DNA from: Ficedula albicollis
Lineage: Eukaryota; Chordata; Aves; Passeriformes; Muscicapidae
Direction: 5' to 3'
Length of the DNA stretch: 64,000 nucleotides
Assembly (NCBI RefSeq): GCF_000247815.1
Contig: NC_021680.1
Coordinates: 5,087,054-5,151,053 of the forward strand
Made by a program: the position numbers and the translations under genes. Numbering within the stretch: the stretch's first letter is position 1; each line of letters starts with the position of its first letter. Positions 41,177 through 52,695 of the stretch are shown here, piece by piece. Below the pieces are notes generated by a model. The model ran no database searches. It was not told the DNA's origin and saw only the letters and a list, made by a program, of their open reading frames with translations.

Positions 41177-41869
41177 AAAAATAATAACAATAAAAAAATG
41201 GGTTAAGAAGAAGCTGCTAAGGAATTTCAGCTATAAAGTATTCAGGAGATTTAATCCACAGTGTAAATGCACAGTACTGAAAATCTTGCTTTTGGCTCTT
41301 ACTGTGACCAAGCTGCTGTAAAGGACTTTTCCTCAGGCCAGATTTAAAGACATCTTAATCACCTATCCACATGAATCACTTGCAGAGACAACATCAGAGC
41401 CAGCACTGCAGTGACTCACAAGGCTTGGAAGTCTACACTTTAAAATAATTACTTGACATATGGAAATATCCTGGGACACATTTCTGCTCTTGGCAGCTCC
41501 TGTTTGTCCCTGGCCCGGTGACCACTCTGTTTGCAGTCATGACATGTGCCATGGTGGCCACGAGCCTCTCTGGACAGCACCCCACCACCTTCAGCACCAT
41601 GCACTCCACAAATGCAGCTGGAGCTGGCAAGGACACCAGAGGGAGACACTGGATCTTGGAGCACCCTGGCCTTCAGGCTATCCCAAGTCCAGAAACTTGT
41701 AGTACTGTCCAGATTTCCTGTATAATTACAGCATATTTGAACAGGGAGGTTATAAAATCTAACATAGGGGCATATCTTTTATCATCTATGAGTTACTTAG
41801 TGAGACATGTAAAAACTAAGTAAAAATGAGCTTTGTCTTCAGTATCACCGCAATATAAGAAAGATCTAA

Positions 41870-42385
41870 AGCTGTTGAGCACCCAGAGGAAGTCACAAGG
41901 ATGGTGAAGCCATGTGAGGAGCAGCTGAGGGCATTTGGTCTGTTCAGCCTGAGGAAGAGGAGGCTGAGGGGAGACCTCCCTGCAGTTACAACTTCCTTGT
42001 GAATAGGAGAGGAGGGACAGCTCTGGTCTCTGCTCTCTGTGCCCAGGGACAGGACCCAGGGAATGGCTGGAGCTCTGTCAGGGGAAGATCAGGCTGGAGA
42101 TCAGGGAAAGGTTCTTCCCCAGAGGGTGTTTGGAGCTGACCAGGCTCCCAGGGAATGGGGACAGCCCTGGGAAAGGTTCTTCCCCAGAGGGTGTTTGGAG
42201 CTGAACAGGCTCCCTGGGAATGGGCACAGCCCCGAGGCTGCAGAGCTCCAGGAGAGTTTGGACAAAGCTCCCAGGGATGCACAGGGTGCGATTGTTGGGG
42301 TGTCTGCAGGGACAGGGGTTGGACTGATGATCCTTTTATGTGCCCTCCAACTCAACTTTTTCTGTGATTCTGTGGCCAGGAATCC
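41870..42385 (+). mobile_element. CR1 LINE 3' fragment with internal 65-bp duplication
   Basis: CR1 blocks are present: GGCATTTGGTCTGTTCAGCC, GAGGAGGCTGAGGGGAGACC, CAGGGAAAGGTTCTTCCCCA, GGGGTTGGACTGATGATCC, GCCCTCCAACTCAAC and TCTGTGATTCTGTGG. The GGGAAAGGTTCTTCCCCAGA block is repeated with a 65-bp offset (42104 and 42169), so the element carries an internal tandem duplication. Confidence 0.9.
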
Positions 42386-43289
42386 TCTGTGGAGCCACCA
42401 AAGCCCCTCAGTCTCTAGCCAGCACAGTCCCACAGCCTGGCCTGGATCCCATCTCCCTCATTCTCTTCCTCCACTGTGTCCCTTCATGGTGACAGCCAGG
42501 GTGTTGGTCATATAGAGGTCCCAGCCCAGGCTGCCATGAAGTGCTGTAACATAAACAATTCTCTGGTCTGTGCTGTTTGAAGGAAAAATATGTGTCCTCA
42601 GTGGGGACTAGAAAGCTTTGGCACAAGTGCAGAGGAGAAGGGGAGATGGAGGCTGGACTTGTGGGGGGGATATTGCCAGGCATATCCACAGTTCAGGCAA
42701 AGCCTTTCCTTGTTCCAATGCCTCACTTTGACAATGAGGCCTCTGCTTCTCAGGTCAGGTCTGTCAACACTGAAAATTAGCTTTTCACCATCAGAATCAG
42801 AAAAAAACTCAGTTAAACAAGAGGAAGAACTGTGAGACATGCATTGACATAGGAATGGACAGAGACTAGTGAGTGTCTCACATTCATCACCTGGGTTAAG
42901 TCATATAGAATTTACTTTGTGACATTGCTCAGAAGGTGAGGCACCAGCTCCTCAAGGGGACATCAAAGACCATCCTTTAACCTTCAGGTTAACCTTCAGG
43001 GTTGTGCCCCAGGTCATCTTACAGAAGGACATTTATTTGCTTTGAATAGATAAATTTGAACACTGCATAGTTTCAGCCCTGCAGATGAGAATATCAAGCC
43101 TTTGACTTTTAAAAATACTTTGGAAAGTACTGTAAGCCTGTGTCTGACTTGTTGATAAAATGCAGTGCCTACTCTTTCATTCCTTACAAATGTATAAATC
43201 AGTCCTTGGCTTCCAACGTGCAGAATGCACAAATCCCATTGTTATGAACTTCCAAAAGACTTATTTCTGGGAACAAGCTCTCTATCTGG

Positions 43290-43527
43290 CCAGTACATAA
43301 GAAGATCAGATACAAGAAATAAATTCCTCCCTGTGAGGGTGGTGAGGCCCTGGCACAGGGTGCCCAGAGCAGCTGTGGCTGCCCCTGGATCCCTGGAAGT
43401 GTCCAAGGCCAGGCTGGATGGGGCTTGGAGCAACCTGGGATAGGGGAAGGTGTCCCTGCCCATGGCAGGAGGTGGCATTGGATAAAGTTTAAAGTTCCTT
43501 TTAATTCAAACCCTTCCATGAGTTTAT
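43290..43527 (+). mobile_element. CR1 LINE 3' fragment
   Basis: GGGTGGTGAGGCCCTGGCAC, GGGTGCCCAGAGCAGCTGTG, GGATCCCTGGAAGTGTCC, GGATGGGGCTTGGAGCAACC and GTGTCCCTGCCCATGGCAGG identify the abundant CR1 subtype of this genome. It ends AACCCTTCCATGAGTTTA without a terminal repeat. Confidence 0.93.
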
Positions 43528-44489
43528 GAAAAGATGTATAGAAAGTTTCATATAACTGATTTCTACTATGTTTTTCCATTTGCAACAGAAAGAAATTATT
43601 CATATATGTCAGCTTCATAATTATCAAAAATTAATAACTCTTATTTACTATCTATTATGTTATCTATAAACTGGAATTTAGTTAATATAGTTAGTATAAT
43701 ATATTCTCTTTATTCTCTCACATACTCTCAATAAGAGCAAAATAAATAGATAGAAGTTGAAGGGTAAAATGTAGGGAAACATTCAATTTTTCTGAAGTTG
43801 AGCTGTTAGATAAGAATTCAGTTTGTGCATAATTACTATGGATATTTTCAGGTGTAATTTATGAACAAAAACATTGGAAAAAAAGATCAGCTATTTTTTT
43901 TAGAAACGTAAAGAAGTCTCTGAAAAATTCAAATTCTCAAATTAAGCATTCATTACTGGTATCTCATGTGTGTAGCTATATCCAGATTGGTAAAGGCAAC
44001 ATACATTGATTTACCCCAAGGAGCAATATCAACATCTCTGCTGTCAGCAGGGGTATGACATGAGTGCCTTTGCCCCCTCCCCTTGTTCTTCTCCCTTCCT
44101 GCCTTCCCCTGCTTTGGAACAAATTTGTCCCTCCAGACAGGTGCCAGGCAGACAGCCCAGCAGCATCAAGCCTTCTGTGCTCCTAGAGGGACAGGAATCA
44201 GTAGCAGGTCCAGGCTTGCACTGTCTTGCCAACAAATGTCACCTTTCCTTGGGAGGGATGGCAGCTGGAGAGGTGGAAGCAAGTCCATGATAAACAATAA
44301 AGCCAGTGTTGTTTTATTCTCTGCTGGCTGTGGTGTGGCATGTGCTGTGTGCACAGGTGTCACCCAGGGAAAAGCTTTGCTGTTGAGGGATTCACCTCAT
44401 CTTCTGTGTTGCCAGAACATTTATGTCCCTGACAGGTTTCTTACTCAATGTAGCCCCAGGACTGCACCCAGAGATCGACAGAAACAAAC

Positions 44490-44608
44490 AGGAATCCTTC
44501 AGTCCTGGGTTGTTTGGGTGGGAAGGGACTTTAAAGCTCTTCCAGTTCCATGCCCTGCCATGGGTAGAGGACACCTTCCACCAGACCAGGTTGCTCCAAG
44601 CACTTCCA
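44490..44608 (-). mobile_element. CR1 LINE 3' fragment, antisense
   Basis: In reverse complement the blocks are GGTTGCTCCAAGC, GGACACCTTCCACCAGACCA and CCATGCCCTGCCATGGG, followed by GGGAAGGGACTTTAAAGC. This is the last ~110 bp of CR1. Confidence 0.82.
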
Positions 44609-44976
44609 GCTCCATTTTGCCTCTCCTTTGTTATTGTTCAAAATGCACAGACCTACAGTGATGCAAATTTCCCATGTTTTTATTCTTTTAGAGAAGTACC
44701 AGAAATATACTTCAGAAAATGAACATAAAGCATTGTGTTATCAGCAATATTCTTTCTAAAAAATCCCTAATTTTAGAGTCATTTTTAGGCAGGCAACAGA
44801 AAAGCTTCAGGCTGAGAGGATGCAAATGAACTTTATTGCACCAACAAGTGAAGGAGATCAGGGCCTTAAAGCAACCTTTGAAATGAAAATCAGATTGCCT
44901 CACAGATTACATCCCAACCAGTGTTTTGGACTTAAACACTTATCTCCTTATCCTACAACTGCATAATGACCAATGA

Positions 44977-45136
44977 CAAAGAGAAAACCAAATGTCCAAG
45001 ACATCTGTGTCCCGTGGCTTCAACTCACACCTCTACAGGAAATGGCACGAAGGGTTCAAAGAGAAAACCAAATGTCCAAGACATCTGTGTCCCGTGGCTT
45101 CAACTCACACCTCTACAGGAAATGGCATGAAGGGTT
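44977..45136 (+). repeat. Two-copy tandem duplication, unit 80 bp
   Basis: CAAAGAGAAAACCAAATGTC through AAATGGCACGAAGGGTT occurs at 44977..45056 and 45057..45136, with GGCACG versus GGCATG as the visible difference. Confidence 0.93.
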
Positions 45137-47454
45137 TTTTCCACAGAAAGGCATCAGAATCCTTATGAGGAACTCATGGAAATCACATCCTGAGATCCCA
45201 CATGATCTCTCCCAGGAAGGAAATGCTGATTCAGAACATATAGCCTGTTTACCCCTTATTTTGGACTCTGGGACACATTAATGAGATACAATCAGTGCAA
45301 TAGTTTAAAATGGATATGCACAGACCATTACAAAATCCTCCTCAAGTAGCAGATGACACAGCACAGCTGCAGAAGGCATTCATTCCACTTAATTTGTAAG
45401 GAATTTATCCTGGTGAGAATATTATCAGACTTCTAGAAACTGATCTTTGAAACGATGGGTGATGGTGAGTATAAAATAAAGGACTTACCCATTGCAAGGA
45501 GCAGAACTAATGGCACTCCAGACAAAAGGTGATGCTTGCCAAGTTTCTAACATAGTTACATTTTATTATCTTTAATAACTGACTTATTGAGATGTTACAG
45601 AAAGAAGATGACCCAAACCAAACTAAAGCTTTCTCTGAATTCTACCCAGAATCACCTTCTCGTTGCTTACTTTGCAATGAATGTATCTGCTTAAAACTCA
45701 AGAAACTATAAATGTAAAATTACACCCTTTAGAGGAAAGTAAGCTTATTTTCCCATTGTGAAGCTGCTACCACAAGGTTTATTTTTTCCAGGTTTTTGTT
45801 ATAAAAACCCCCAAAGTTTTAAATGTTTTTGTTATTTCCCTACATGGCTTTTCAGTCATTCAGATTCTTAGATAATTAGTTCCTGCCCTACCCATATGAC
45901 AGGAAAAACTTCGATATGCCTTCAAACCACTCCTGTTACATAAAAGCACAGCAAACATCAGAATTTGTTGCATTAATTGAAATTAATGTGTGTCTTTGTG
46001 TTAAAAAACAAATTTTGTATGAATTTAACTTTTTCAAAGGCATTTCCTTTTATAAAGCAATTAGAAATCTTTATCAACATGGGTTAAACTTTGTTAATTA
46101 TATTTACACTCCTTGTTTTAAACCTTATTTTAAATAGGATCTGAAATCAGGATCATTACCTTAAGCTTTCATCAATTTGTTCTGTTTTTTTTTTAAATCT
46201 TCCAAATTTAAGACAGTGCTTGTTGACAGTCAAGATTAAATCCTAAACAATTCTTTAATTTGCCTTAGAAGAGCCCAAAGGCATCATGTCCTTGAAACTG
46301 TGCATATATTTTTCCACAGATTTTTGAACAAAGCTGCCTTAATTTTAGAAAAAATTGGGAACAATAACTGATGATTTTTTTAATGTAAGTTGATAGCTTA
46401 CCATCTGTGTAGATTGCTTCATCAGTGTATTATCTGCAGCAAGCACTACTGGGTTGGATCATTCCTGGAGTGATGGCTAAGACAGAGTATAAATATAAAC
46501 GAGACAGTTGGCAAATGTGTCCAAGATGGGAGCAAGGCACTGGGAAATGGAAAGCTGAGCTGCTGACGGGGCTGGCCCAGCCTTCCTTGACAAAACTTCA
46601 GTTAAATAAGCTCTGAGCAGAGACCAGTGTAGCAAATCCCAGGCCAGCATGCAGACTTTCTGTTTCATCAGTTTAGCCTTCGATACCTTACAAAACCCTT
46701 GAGCAGCATTTTCTGTCTTGCTGAGTCCAGCCCACGGTTTAATGAGTCTCGCCACTGGTAGTGGTGGTTGGACATCAAGTGATTTTTTATTCCTTCTGCT
46801 GACCATCTGCTGCATATTCTGACTACTCCTCTAGGTATATCCACATTTGGATATAACATCAACTGTGTGGGAGAGAAAACATTTTACTTGTGGATTAAGA
46901 GATGAGCAAAAGTCCATAAAAGCCAGAATCCTCAGCTTCGGATGATAGAAGCAGAAAAACAGGTTTCCAGCCATGAATATTTAAAAGGAGGTCTATACAG
47001 AATTCCTGCATCTGGCTTTCCAAGTGTTGTTGCAACTTGGGGTTGGATTAACTTCAAAGAAAAAAATAGATGCTCTGTTTGTGAAAGGCAGAATTTCTCT
47101 CACTGAATAGGGATCAGTGTCCTGACACAGAGCAGGGAAGCTTTATAAAGAAGTTTTCTACAGGAGGCACCTGTGAATCTTGGCTAATGACTCCAGAGCC
47201 TGTTTCTTCTTTTTCAGCTGAATAGCAGACAGTCATCTGGTCATAGAGCTCTATAGACAAATTCAGATGAATGGTGCCATGCATTGGTGAAATCCATGAC
47301 ACTGCAAGGCTCACAATCCATGGGATCCCACATCTCACCCAAACTTTCACATTTATTTTACAATAAACCTATTCAATTTATTTCACCTTTGAAGTTTGCA
47401 AGAGGATTCACTATGTTCTTGCTACCCTGTGTACGATAGTGATAATGAAATGGA

Positions 47455-47614
47455 ACTGATATTCTCTGTCCATGAAATTCACAAAAATTGCATTCAATTC
47501 CTGGTTTAAATATTTAACCCTAATAGTAAACCCGACTGATATTCTCTGTCCATGAAATTCACAAAATTTGCATTCAATTCCTGGTTTAAATATCTAACCC
47601 TAATAGTAAACCCA
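47455..47614 (+). repeat. Two-copy tandem duplication, unit 80 bp
   Basis: ACTGATATTCTCTGTCCATG through CCTAATAGTAAACCC occurs at 47455..47534 and 47535..47614 with two or three base differences. Confidence 0.93.
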
Positions 47615-47827
47615 AACAGAAATTCCTTTGCAGATCATAATCCCTAATAATTGATATACAATATACAACACTGCACACACAAAATCATATTCATGCTTAC
47701 CTATGACAAAAGAACATTTGCAGAACTCCTTCTTTAGCAAAAGCACACAAATTTCCTTCAAAATTGTCAAGTAAAAACTTCTTAAGCAAACAAGTTAAGA
47801 TGCACAGAAGTTTACCTCCTAAAAAAA

Positions 47828-47864
47828 ATTATATATATGTATATATATATTTATATATATATCT

Positions 47865-47915
<51 letters not shown>

Positions 47916-47936
47916 TACATATAAATATATATATAA
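47828..47936 (+). repeat. (GATA)n microsatellite within a TA-rich low-complexity block
   Basis: About 12 GATA units (roughly 47866..47914) are flanked on both sides by imperfect TA/TATG dinucleotide sequence. Confidence 0.95.
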
Positions 47937-48216
47937 TGATTTCTCAAATACATCCTCAGAAATTTGATAAAACTGTCTGACTTGTGGTTTCTGCTTTTAC
48001 TCTCTAAGAAGCTTCATTTTAGGGGGGTACATCACAGATTGATCCCTCTGAGTCACAGAACTTCCCACACTTTGGAAGAAAAGGCTGTTTCACATAATTC
48101 CCAAGGGTCTGATCTGAGCTGTTGCCTGGATGATTTAGTAGAAAATTGGATTTCCAACTATCAGATAAAAAGCAGCAACCAGTTACAGTTGTTTCCTCTC
48201 TTCCTGACCTTGTCAT

Positions 48217-48524
48217 ATAGAATCATGGAATCATGGAATGGTTTGGATTGGAAAGAATCTTAAATCCCAATCCAGTGCCATCCCTGCCATGGGCAGGGAC
48301 TCTTTCCCCTATCCTAGGTTGCTCCAAGCCCCATCCAGTCTGGCCTTGGACACTTCCACGGATCCAGGGGCAGCCACAGCTTCTCTGGGCACCCTGTGCC
48401 AGGGCCTGCCCACCCTCACAGGGCAGAGGTTTTTTTCCTAATGCCTAATCTAATTGCCCTCTGGCAGTGGAAGCCATTCCTCCTTGTCCTGTCACTCCAG
48501 GCCCTTGTCCAAAGTCCCTCTCCA

Positions 48525-48533
<9 letters not shown>
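48217..48533 (-). mobile_element. CR1 LINE 3' fragment, antisense, ending at a 31-T run
   Basis: The reverse complement of the common CR1 subtype begins ATAGAATCATGGAATCATGG. It runs through CATCCCTGCCATGGGCAGGG, GGTTGCTCCAAGCCCCATCC and GGGCAGCCACAGCTTCTCTG to GTCACTCCAGGCCCTTGTCC and CTCTCCAGCTC. The truncation point abuts 31 T (48529..48559), which is not part of CR1. Confidence 0.93.
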
Positions 48534-48562
<29 letters not shown>

Positions 48563-51500
48563 TCTAAACTTAGTTGCTTGCTCACAATTCAAGTCCAACC
48601 ATCCCACCAGCACTTTCAGCTCCAGGAAAGAAGTTGGCAGTTCTAAGTATCACTCATTTTCACTCTTAGGTCTGCAAGCTCCCACAGTCCTTTAGAAGAA
48701 TTCCATGTCTTTATTGGCAACATCAGTCTAGCATGAATTCATGCTTGTGAACCCCAAATAATCTAATCTCTTGTACCCATAATGAGGTGGGTTTACCACA
48801 TGCCTTTATTTGTGCATGGAAAAGTACATGTCCTAAATCAGTTCAGATAATTCATAAAGAAACAGAATTATTCTGCTAGCTTTGGGTTTTTCTTGCATGT
48901 TTTACATGTTCAGGTCTGGAGGCTGTCACAGTGCTGAGGTTTCATTTGCTCACCTAAAGTTTTTGGCTGTTCTGCAAATGTTGTTGACATCAGAAGGTGC
49001 TGAATTACCATTTCCACTGGAGGAAAGGAAAAGATTGAGTGCTTAATTTCTTGAGAAGATAGCTTTTAAAATGCAGTTAGGGTGTGCAAGTGCTAATACT
49101 GAGGCACCTGAATGGCAGCAACATTTTGCATACCTTTAAGCTGTAAAGCAAAACTGAGTGTGATTAATGGGATGGCTTTGCACATAACAGCACAGCTGGG
49201 GATTATGTTATTTTATATTCATCTTCCAAACTCCCATAAAAGTGGATTACTGTAGCATAGCACTTGTGAATAGTTGCACGATGACTGGAGTCTTAACAGC
49301 TCCCGTGTTCTTACAAAAGGAAATGTACTGCCTAGAAGCTCAGTCCTCCACTTTGGAATTCACCCTTCAAGGAGGATGAGGAATATAAAAAGTTGGAAGG
49401 CTGTTTGGGGGACATTGGGGTCATCATAAAAATATTGGAAGAGGAGTAAATACTTGGCTGAGCATGGGAGTGCATGCAGAGATATTTGCTGAGCTCCTAG
49501 GACCCAGGTGGGCTGTGCAGGGGTGATGGGCATGGCTGGGCTAGGCACTGGTGACCTGAGCACAGAATTACAGTTTTCACTCTTCCCTGCGCCCCAAAGC
49601 CATGACAAGAGTGGGAAGAGGGTTTTAAGGAGAGCATCTGAGCCTGAAGATGTGCCCCAGAGTGTCCTGGTAGTTCATCCATGTTGGGAGCAAGCACCTA
49701 GATGACCTGAACACCAAGAGAGAGGTTAGAGGTATGATTACTATACCTCTAGACACATAGGAGAAATATATTTTACTCCCCTTCCTCACCAATTTTCTGT
49801 GGAAAGTCTCCTTTTTTTCAGCTGTTTATTTGTAAGCATATGGTATTGCACACATTTACAGGGCAGTGAATAGTTAGTACCTAACTATTTTCCATACGTT
49901 ACTGCAGTGCCACTTCTGTTCTCTTAAAGCTCTTAAAAGGATAGATTCTACTAGGAGAAGCATACATTTAATAAGGAATTCTTAGCAGGTCAGCAAGAGA
50001 TGAATAATAGTAGGTGACATTGCTTTACCTCAAAACAGTAGGAATAATGAAAATATACCAACCTTAGCAAAACCTTTTGAATGATAAATAATATAAATGC
50101 ATATTAACATACTGTGGTCTATGGATAAAATGTATTCTGATTCTTGATGCTTTTAAAAATATGAAATGATAATTGGAGGTTTTTTTTTCAGGAATCTTTG
50201 GGGGTTTAAAAAAAAAATAGAAAAATCAAAGAGAAAATAGTTCCATAAATGTTGAAACTAACAAGTTCTGTTTCCCTATAAATTAGCCTCTCATTGCTGA
50301 ATTCCCATATAAATCTATGGATTATTGGGGCTCACATTGCAAATTAACAGTTTCTCCATTCTAAGGGCTACCTTACTATTTTCATAAAACATGGAGAAAC
50401 TCAATGTTCTTGATAATTCGGACCCTTTCCAAATTTTTTAGATGTTATCTGAAGACTTCCAGGTCTTGCTGGCAGAAATAGAATAGGAATGGTAGACAGC
50501 ACTGATAGACAATACAGCTAAATAAGCCTACACATTTGAGAACTTCTCTGTGTGCATATGTGACCTCATTTTTTCCTAAAATTCCCTCAGTTTCAAATAA
50601 TTTATGAACATCTATTTGCTGTTTTCTTCTGTTTGCTTTAAGATATCTGTTAATTGTCAGTACCATCCTCGTGGATGGATTTTCATACGATCTTTTCCAG
50701 CTTTTGAAGAACATCAAGGAGGGGTGAGTTTGACAAGCCATTGTGTGTGGATTTAAGAGTAAACAGAAAGAGCAAATGTATCTCCACACAAGTACAAAGT
50801 AACTGGGACAGTGCTACAGCAAAACTACTAATCTCTTCAAATTCTTGGATATTGAAAGGAAGGATCCATCAAAATCAGACACATGAGTTAATAGGGAAGG
50901 CAAAAGACCACTTGAATAAAAAACAAGCTTAAGAAACCATCACATCCAAGAAAATAAACTGTAAGTTTGAAGAAACAGGTGAAACCAACAAAGTACCTCA
51001 CAAAGAAGAGAATGTAGGAGCAGAATCTTAATCATCTTTTCCTTAATACTTGTATTAAATACCCATCAGGGTAGGGTTTGACAAGTCAAAAATGTGAGAA
51101 TCATTTTGCCTATCTATAGTAAGTTCTCCAAAGTAACAAACAGAAATTGCTCCCACTATATACCTAGTGATCTTGTGGAAAATTGCAAATTTAGCAGCAG
51201 ACAGCAGGAAATGGAATTTGCTGTTCTATCAGGACAGTAAAGCTGAAAACAGTTGGGTTAAACTTGTTACAAAGGAAAAAAAAAATCAAGCAAAAGAAAA
51301 TAGAACAGATACTCTAGTTTACATTTATAGATTCTATTAAGGACAATCTGCTTTTGATTGGAGAGGGCTCCCTGAGCCTGAAAATGTAGTGCCTGAGAAA
51401 GTATTTGCAAGTTATTGCCATGCAGAACATGAGCACTGCTCATGCACTAAATTAGATTCACTGCTCAGCGACTCCACTGCTGTAGCAGCAAACCAGGAGA

Positions 51501-51865
51501 ATCATGAGTGGTGTCTGAAACAACATCTCCACCAATCACTTACCTTGTAGTGGAGCCTGAGGAGAGAAGCTGATTTTTTCTACAGCTCAGCTCAATCACT
51601 GCTGCTCAAAGGTTCTGAAAATGTACTGCACAGGTGACTGGCACCTTCAGGGTGGCTCAGCACACACTGGAACGGGCAGAAGGTCTCGCTCATTTGACCT
51701 GAGATGTGGGAAATTAATGAGCCATTCTCAGTGAAAGGGAATGAAAAGACATAAATATAAGACTGCAGGTATCTGCATAGAATACAGGGATAGCTTGGTT
51801 TTAGGGGTCAGCCCAAATTTCTAAACTTTGCAGGATTTCTCTCTGGTTTTGTTGCTGTTTTAAGG

Positions 51866-52695
51866 GAGAGGAGAGGAGAGGAGAGGAGAGGAGAGGAGAG
51901 GAGAGGAGAGGAGAGGAGAGGAGAGGAGAGGAGAGGAGAGGAGAGGAGAGGAGAGGAGAGGAGAGGAGAGGAGAGGAGAGGAGAGGAGAGGAGAGGAGAG
52001 GAGAGGAGAGGAGAGGAGAGGAGAGGAGAGGAGAGGAGAGGAGAGGAGAGGAGAGGAGAGGAGAGGAGAGGAGAGGAGAGGAGAGGAGAGGAGAGGAGAG
52101 GAGAGGAGAGGAGAGGAGAGGAGAGGAGAGGAGAGGAGAGGAGAGGAGAGGAGAGGAGAGGAGAGGAGAGGAGAGGAGAGGAGAGGAGAGGAGAGGAGAG
52201 GAGAGGAGAGGAGAGGAGAGGAGAGGAGAGGAGAGGAGAGGAGAGGAGAGGAGAGGAGAGGAGAGGAGAGGAGAGGAGAGGAGAGGAGAGGAGAGGAGAG
52301 GAGAGGAGAGGAGAGGAGAGGAGAGGAGAGGAGAGGAGAGGAGAGGAGAGGAGAGGAGAGGAGAGGAGAGGAGAGGAGAGGAGAGGAGAGGAGAGGAGAG
52401 GAGAGGAGAGGAGAGGAGAGGAGAGGAGAGGAGAGGAGAGGAGAGGAGAGGAGAGGAGAGGAGAGGAGAGGAGAGGAGAGGAGAGGAGAGGAGAGGAGAG
52501 GAGAGGAGAGGAGAGGAGAGGAGAGGAGAGGAGAGGAGAGGAGAGGAGAGGAGAGGAGAGGAGAGGAGAGGAGAGGAGAGGAGAGGAGAGGAGAGGAGAG
52601 GAGAGGAGAGGAGAGGAGAGGAGAGGAGAGGAGAGGAGAGGAGAGGAGAGGAGAGGAGAGGAGAGGAGAGGAGAGGAGAGGAGAGGAGAGGAGAG
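51866..52695 (+). repeat. (GAGAG)166 pentanucleotide array, 830 bp
   Basis: A perfectly pure GAGAG array spans exactly 830 bases (166 units), with no interruption visible. All frames on the minus strand read LLSSP repeats and are spurious. The all-purine strand could form triplex (H-DNA) structures. The exact length should not be trusted in an assembly that also has poly-C artefacts. Confidence 0.97.

Noticed and set aside
50640..50735. Exon-like stretch followed by GGGGTGAGT, a good donor
   Set aside because: No matching protein family is recognisable and no convincing acceptor lies close upstream. A single donor-like motif in a long intron is expected by chance.
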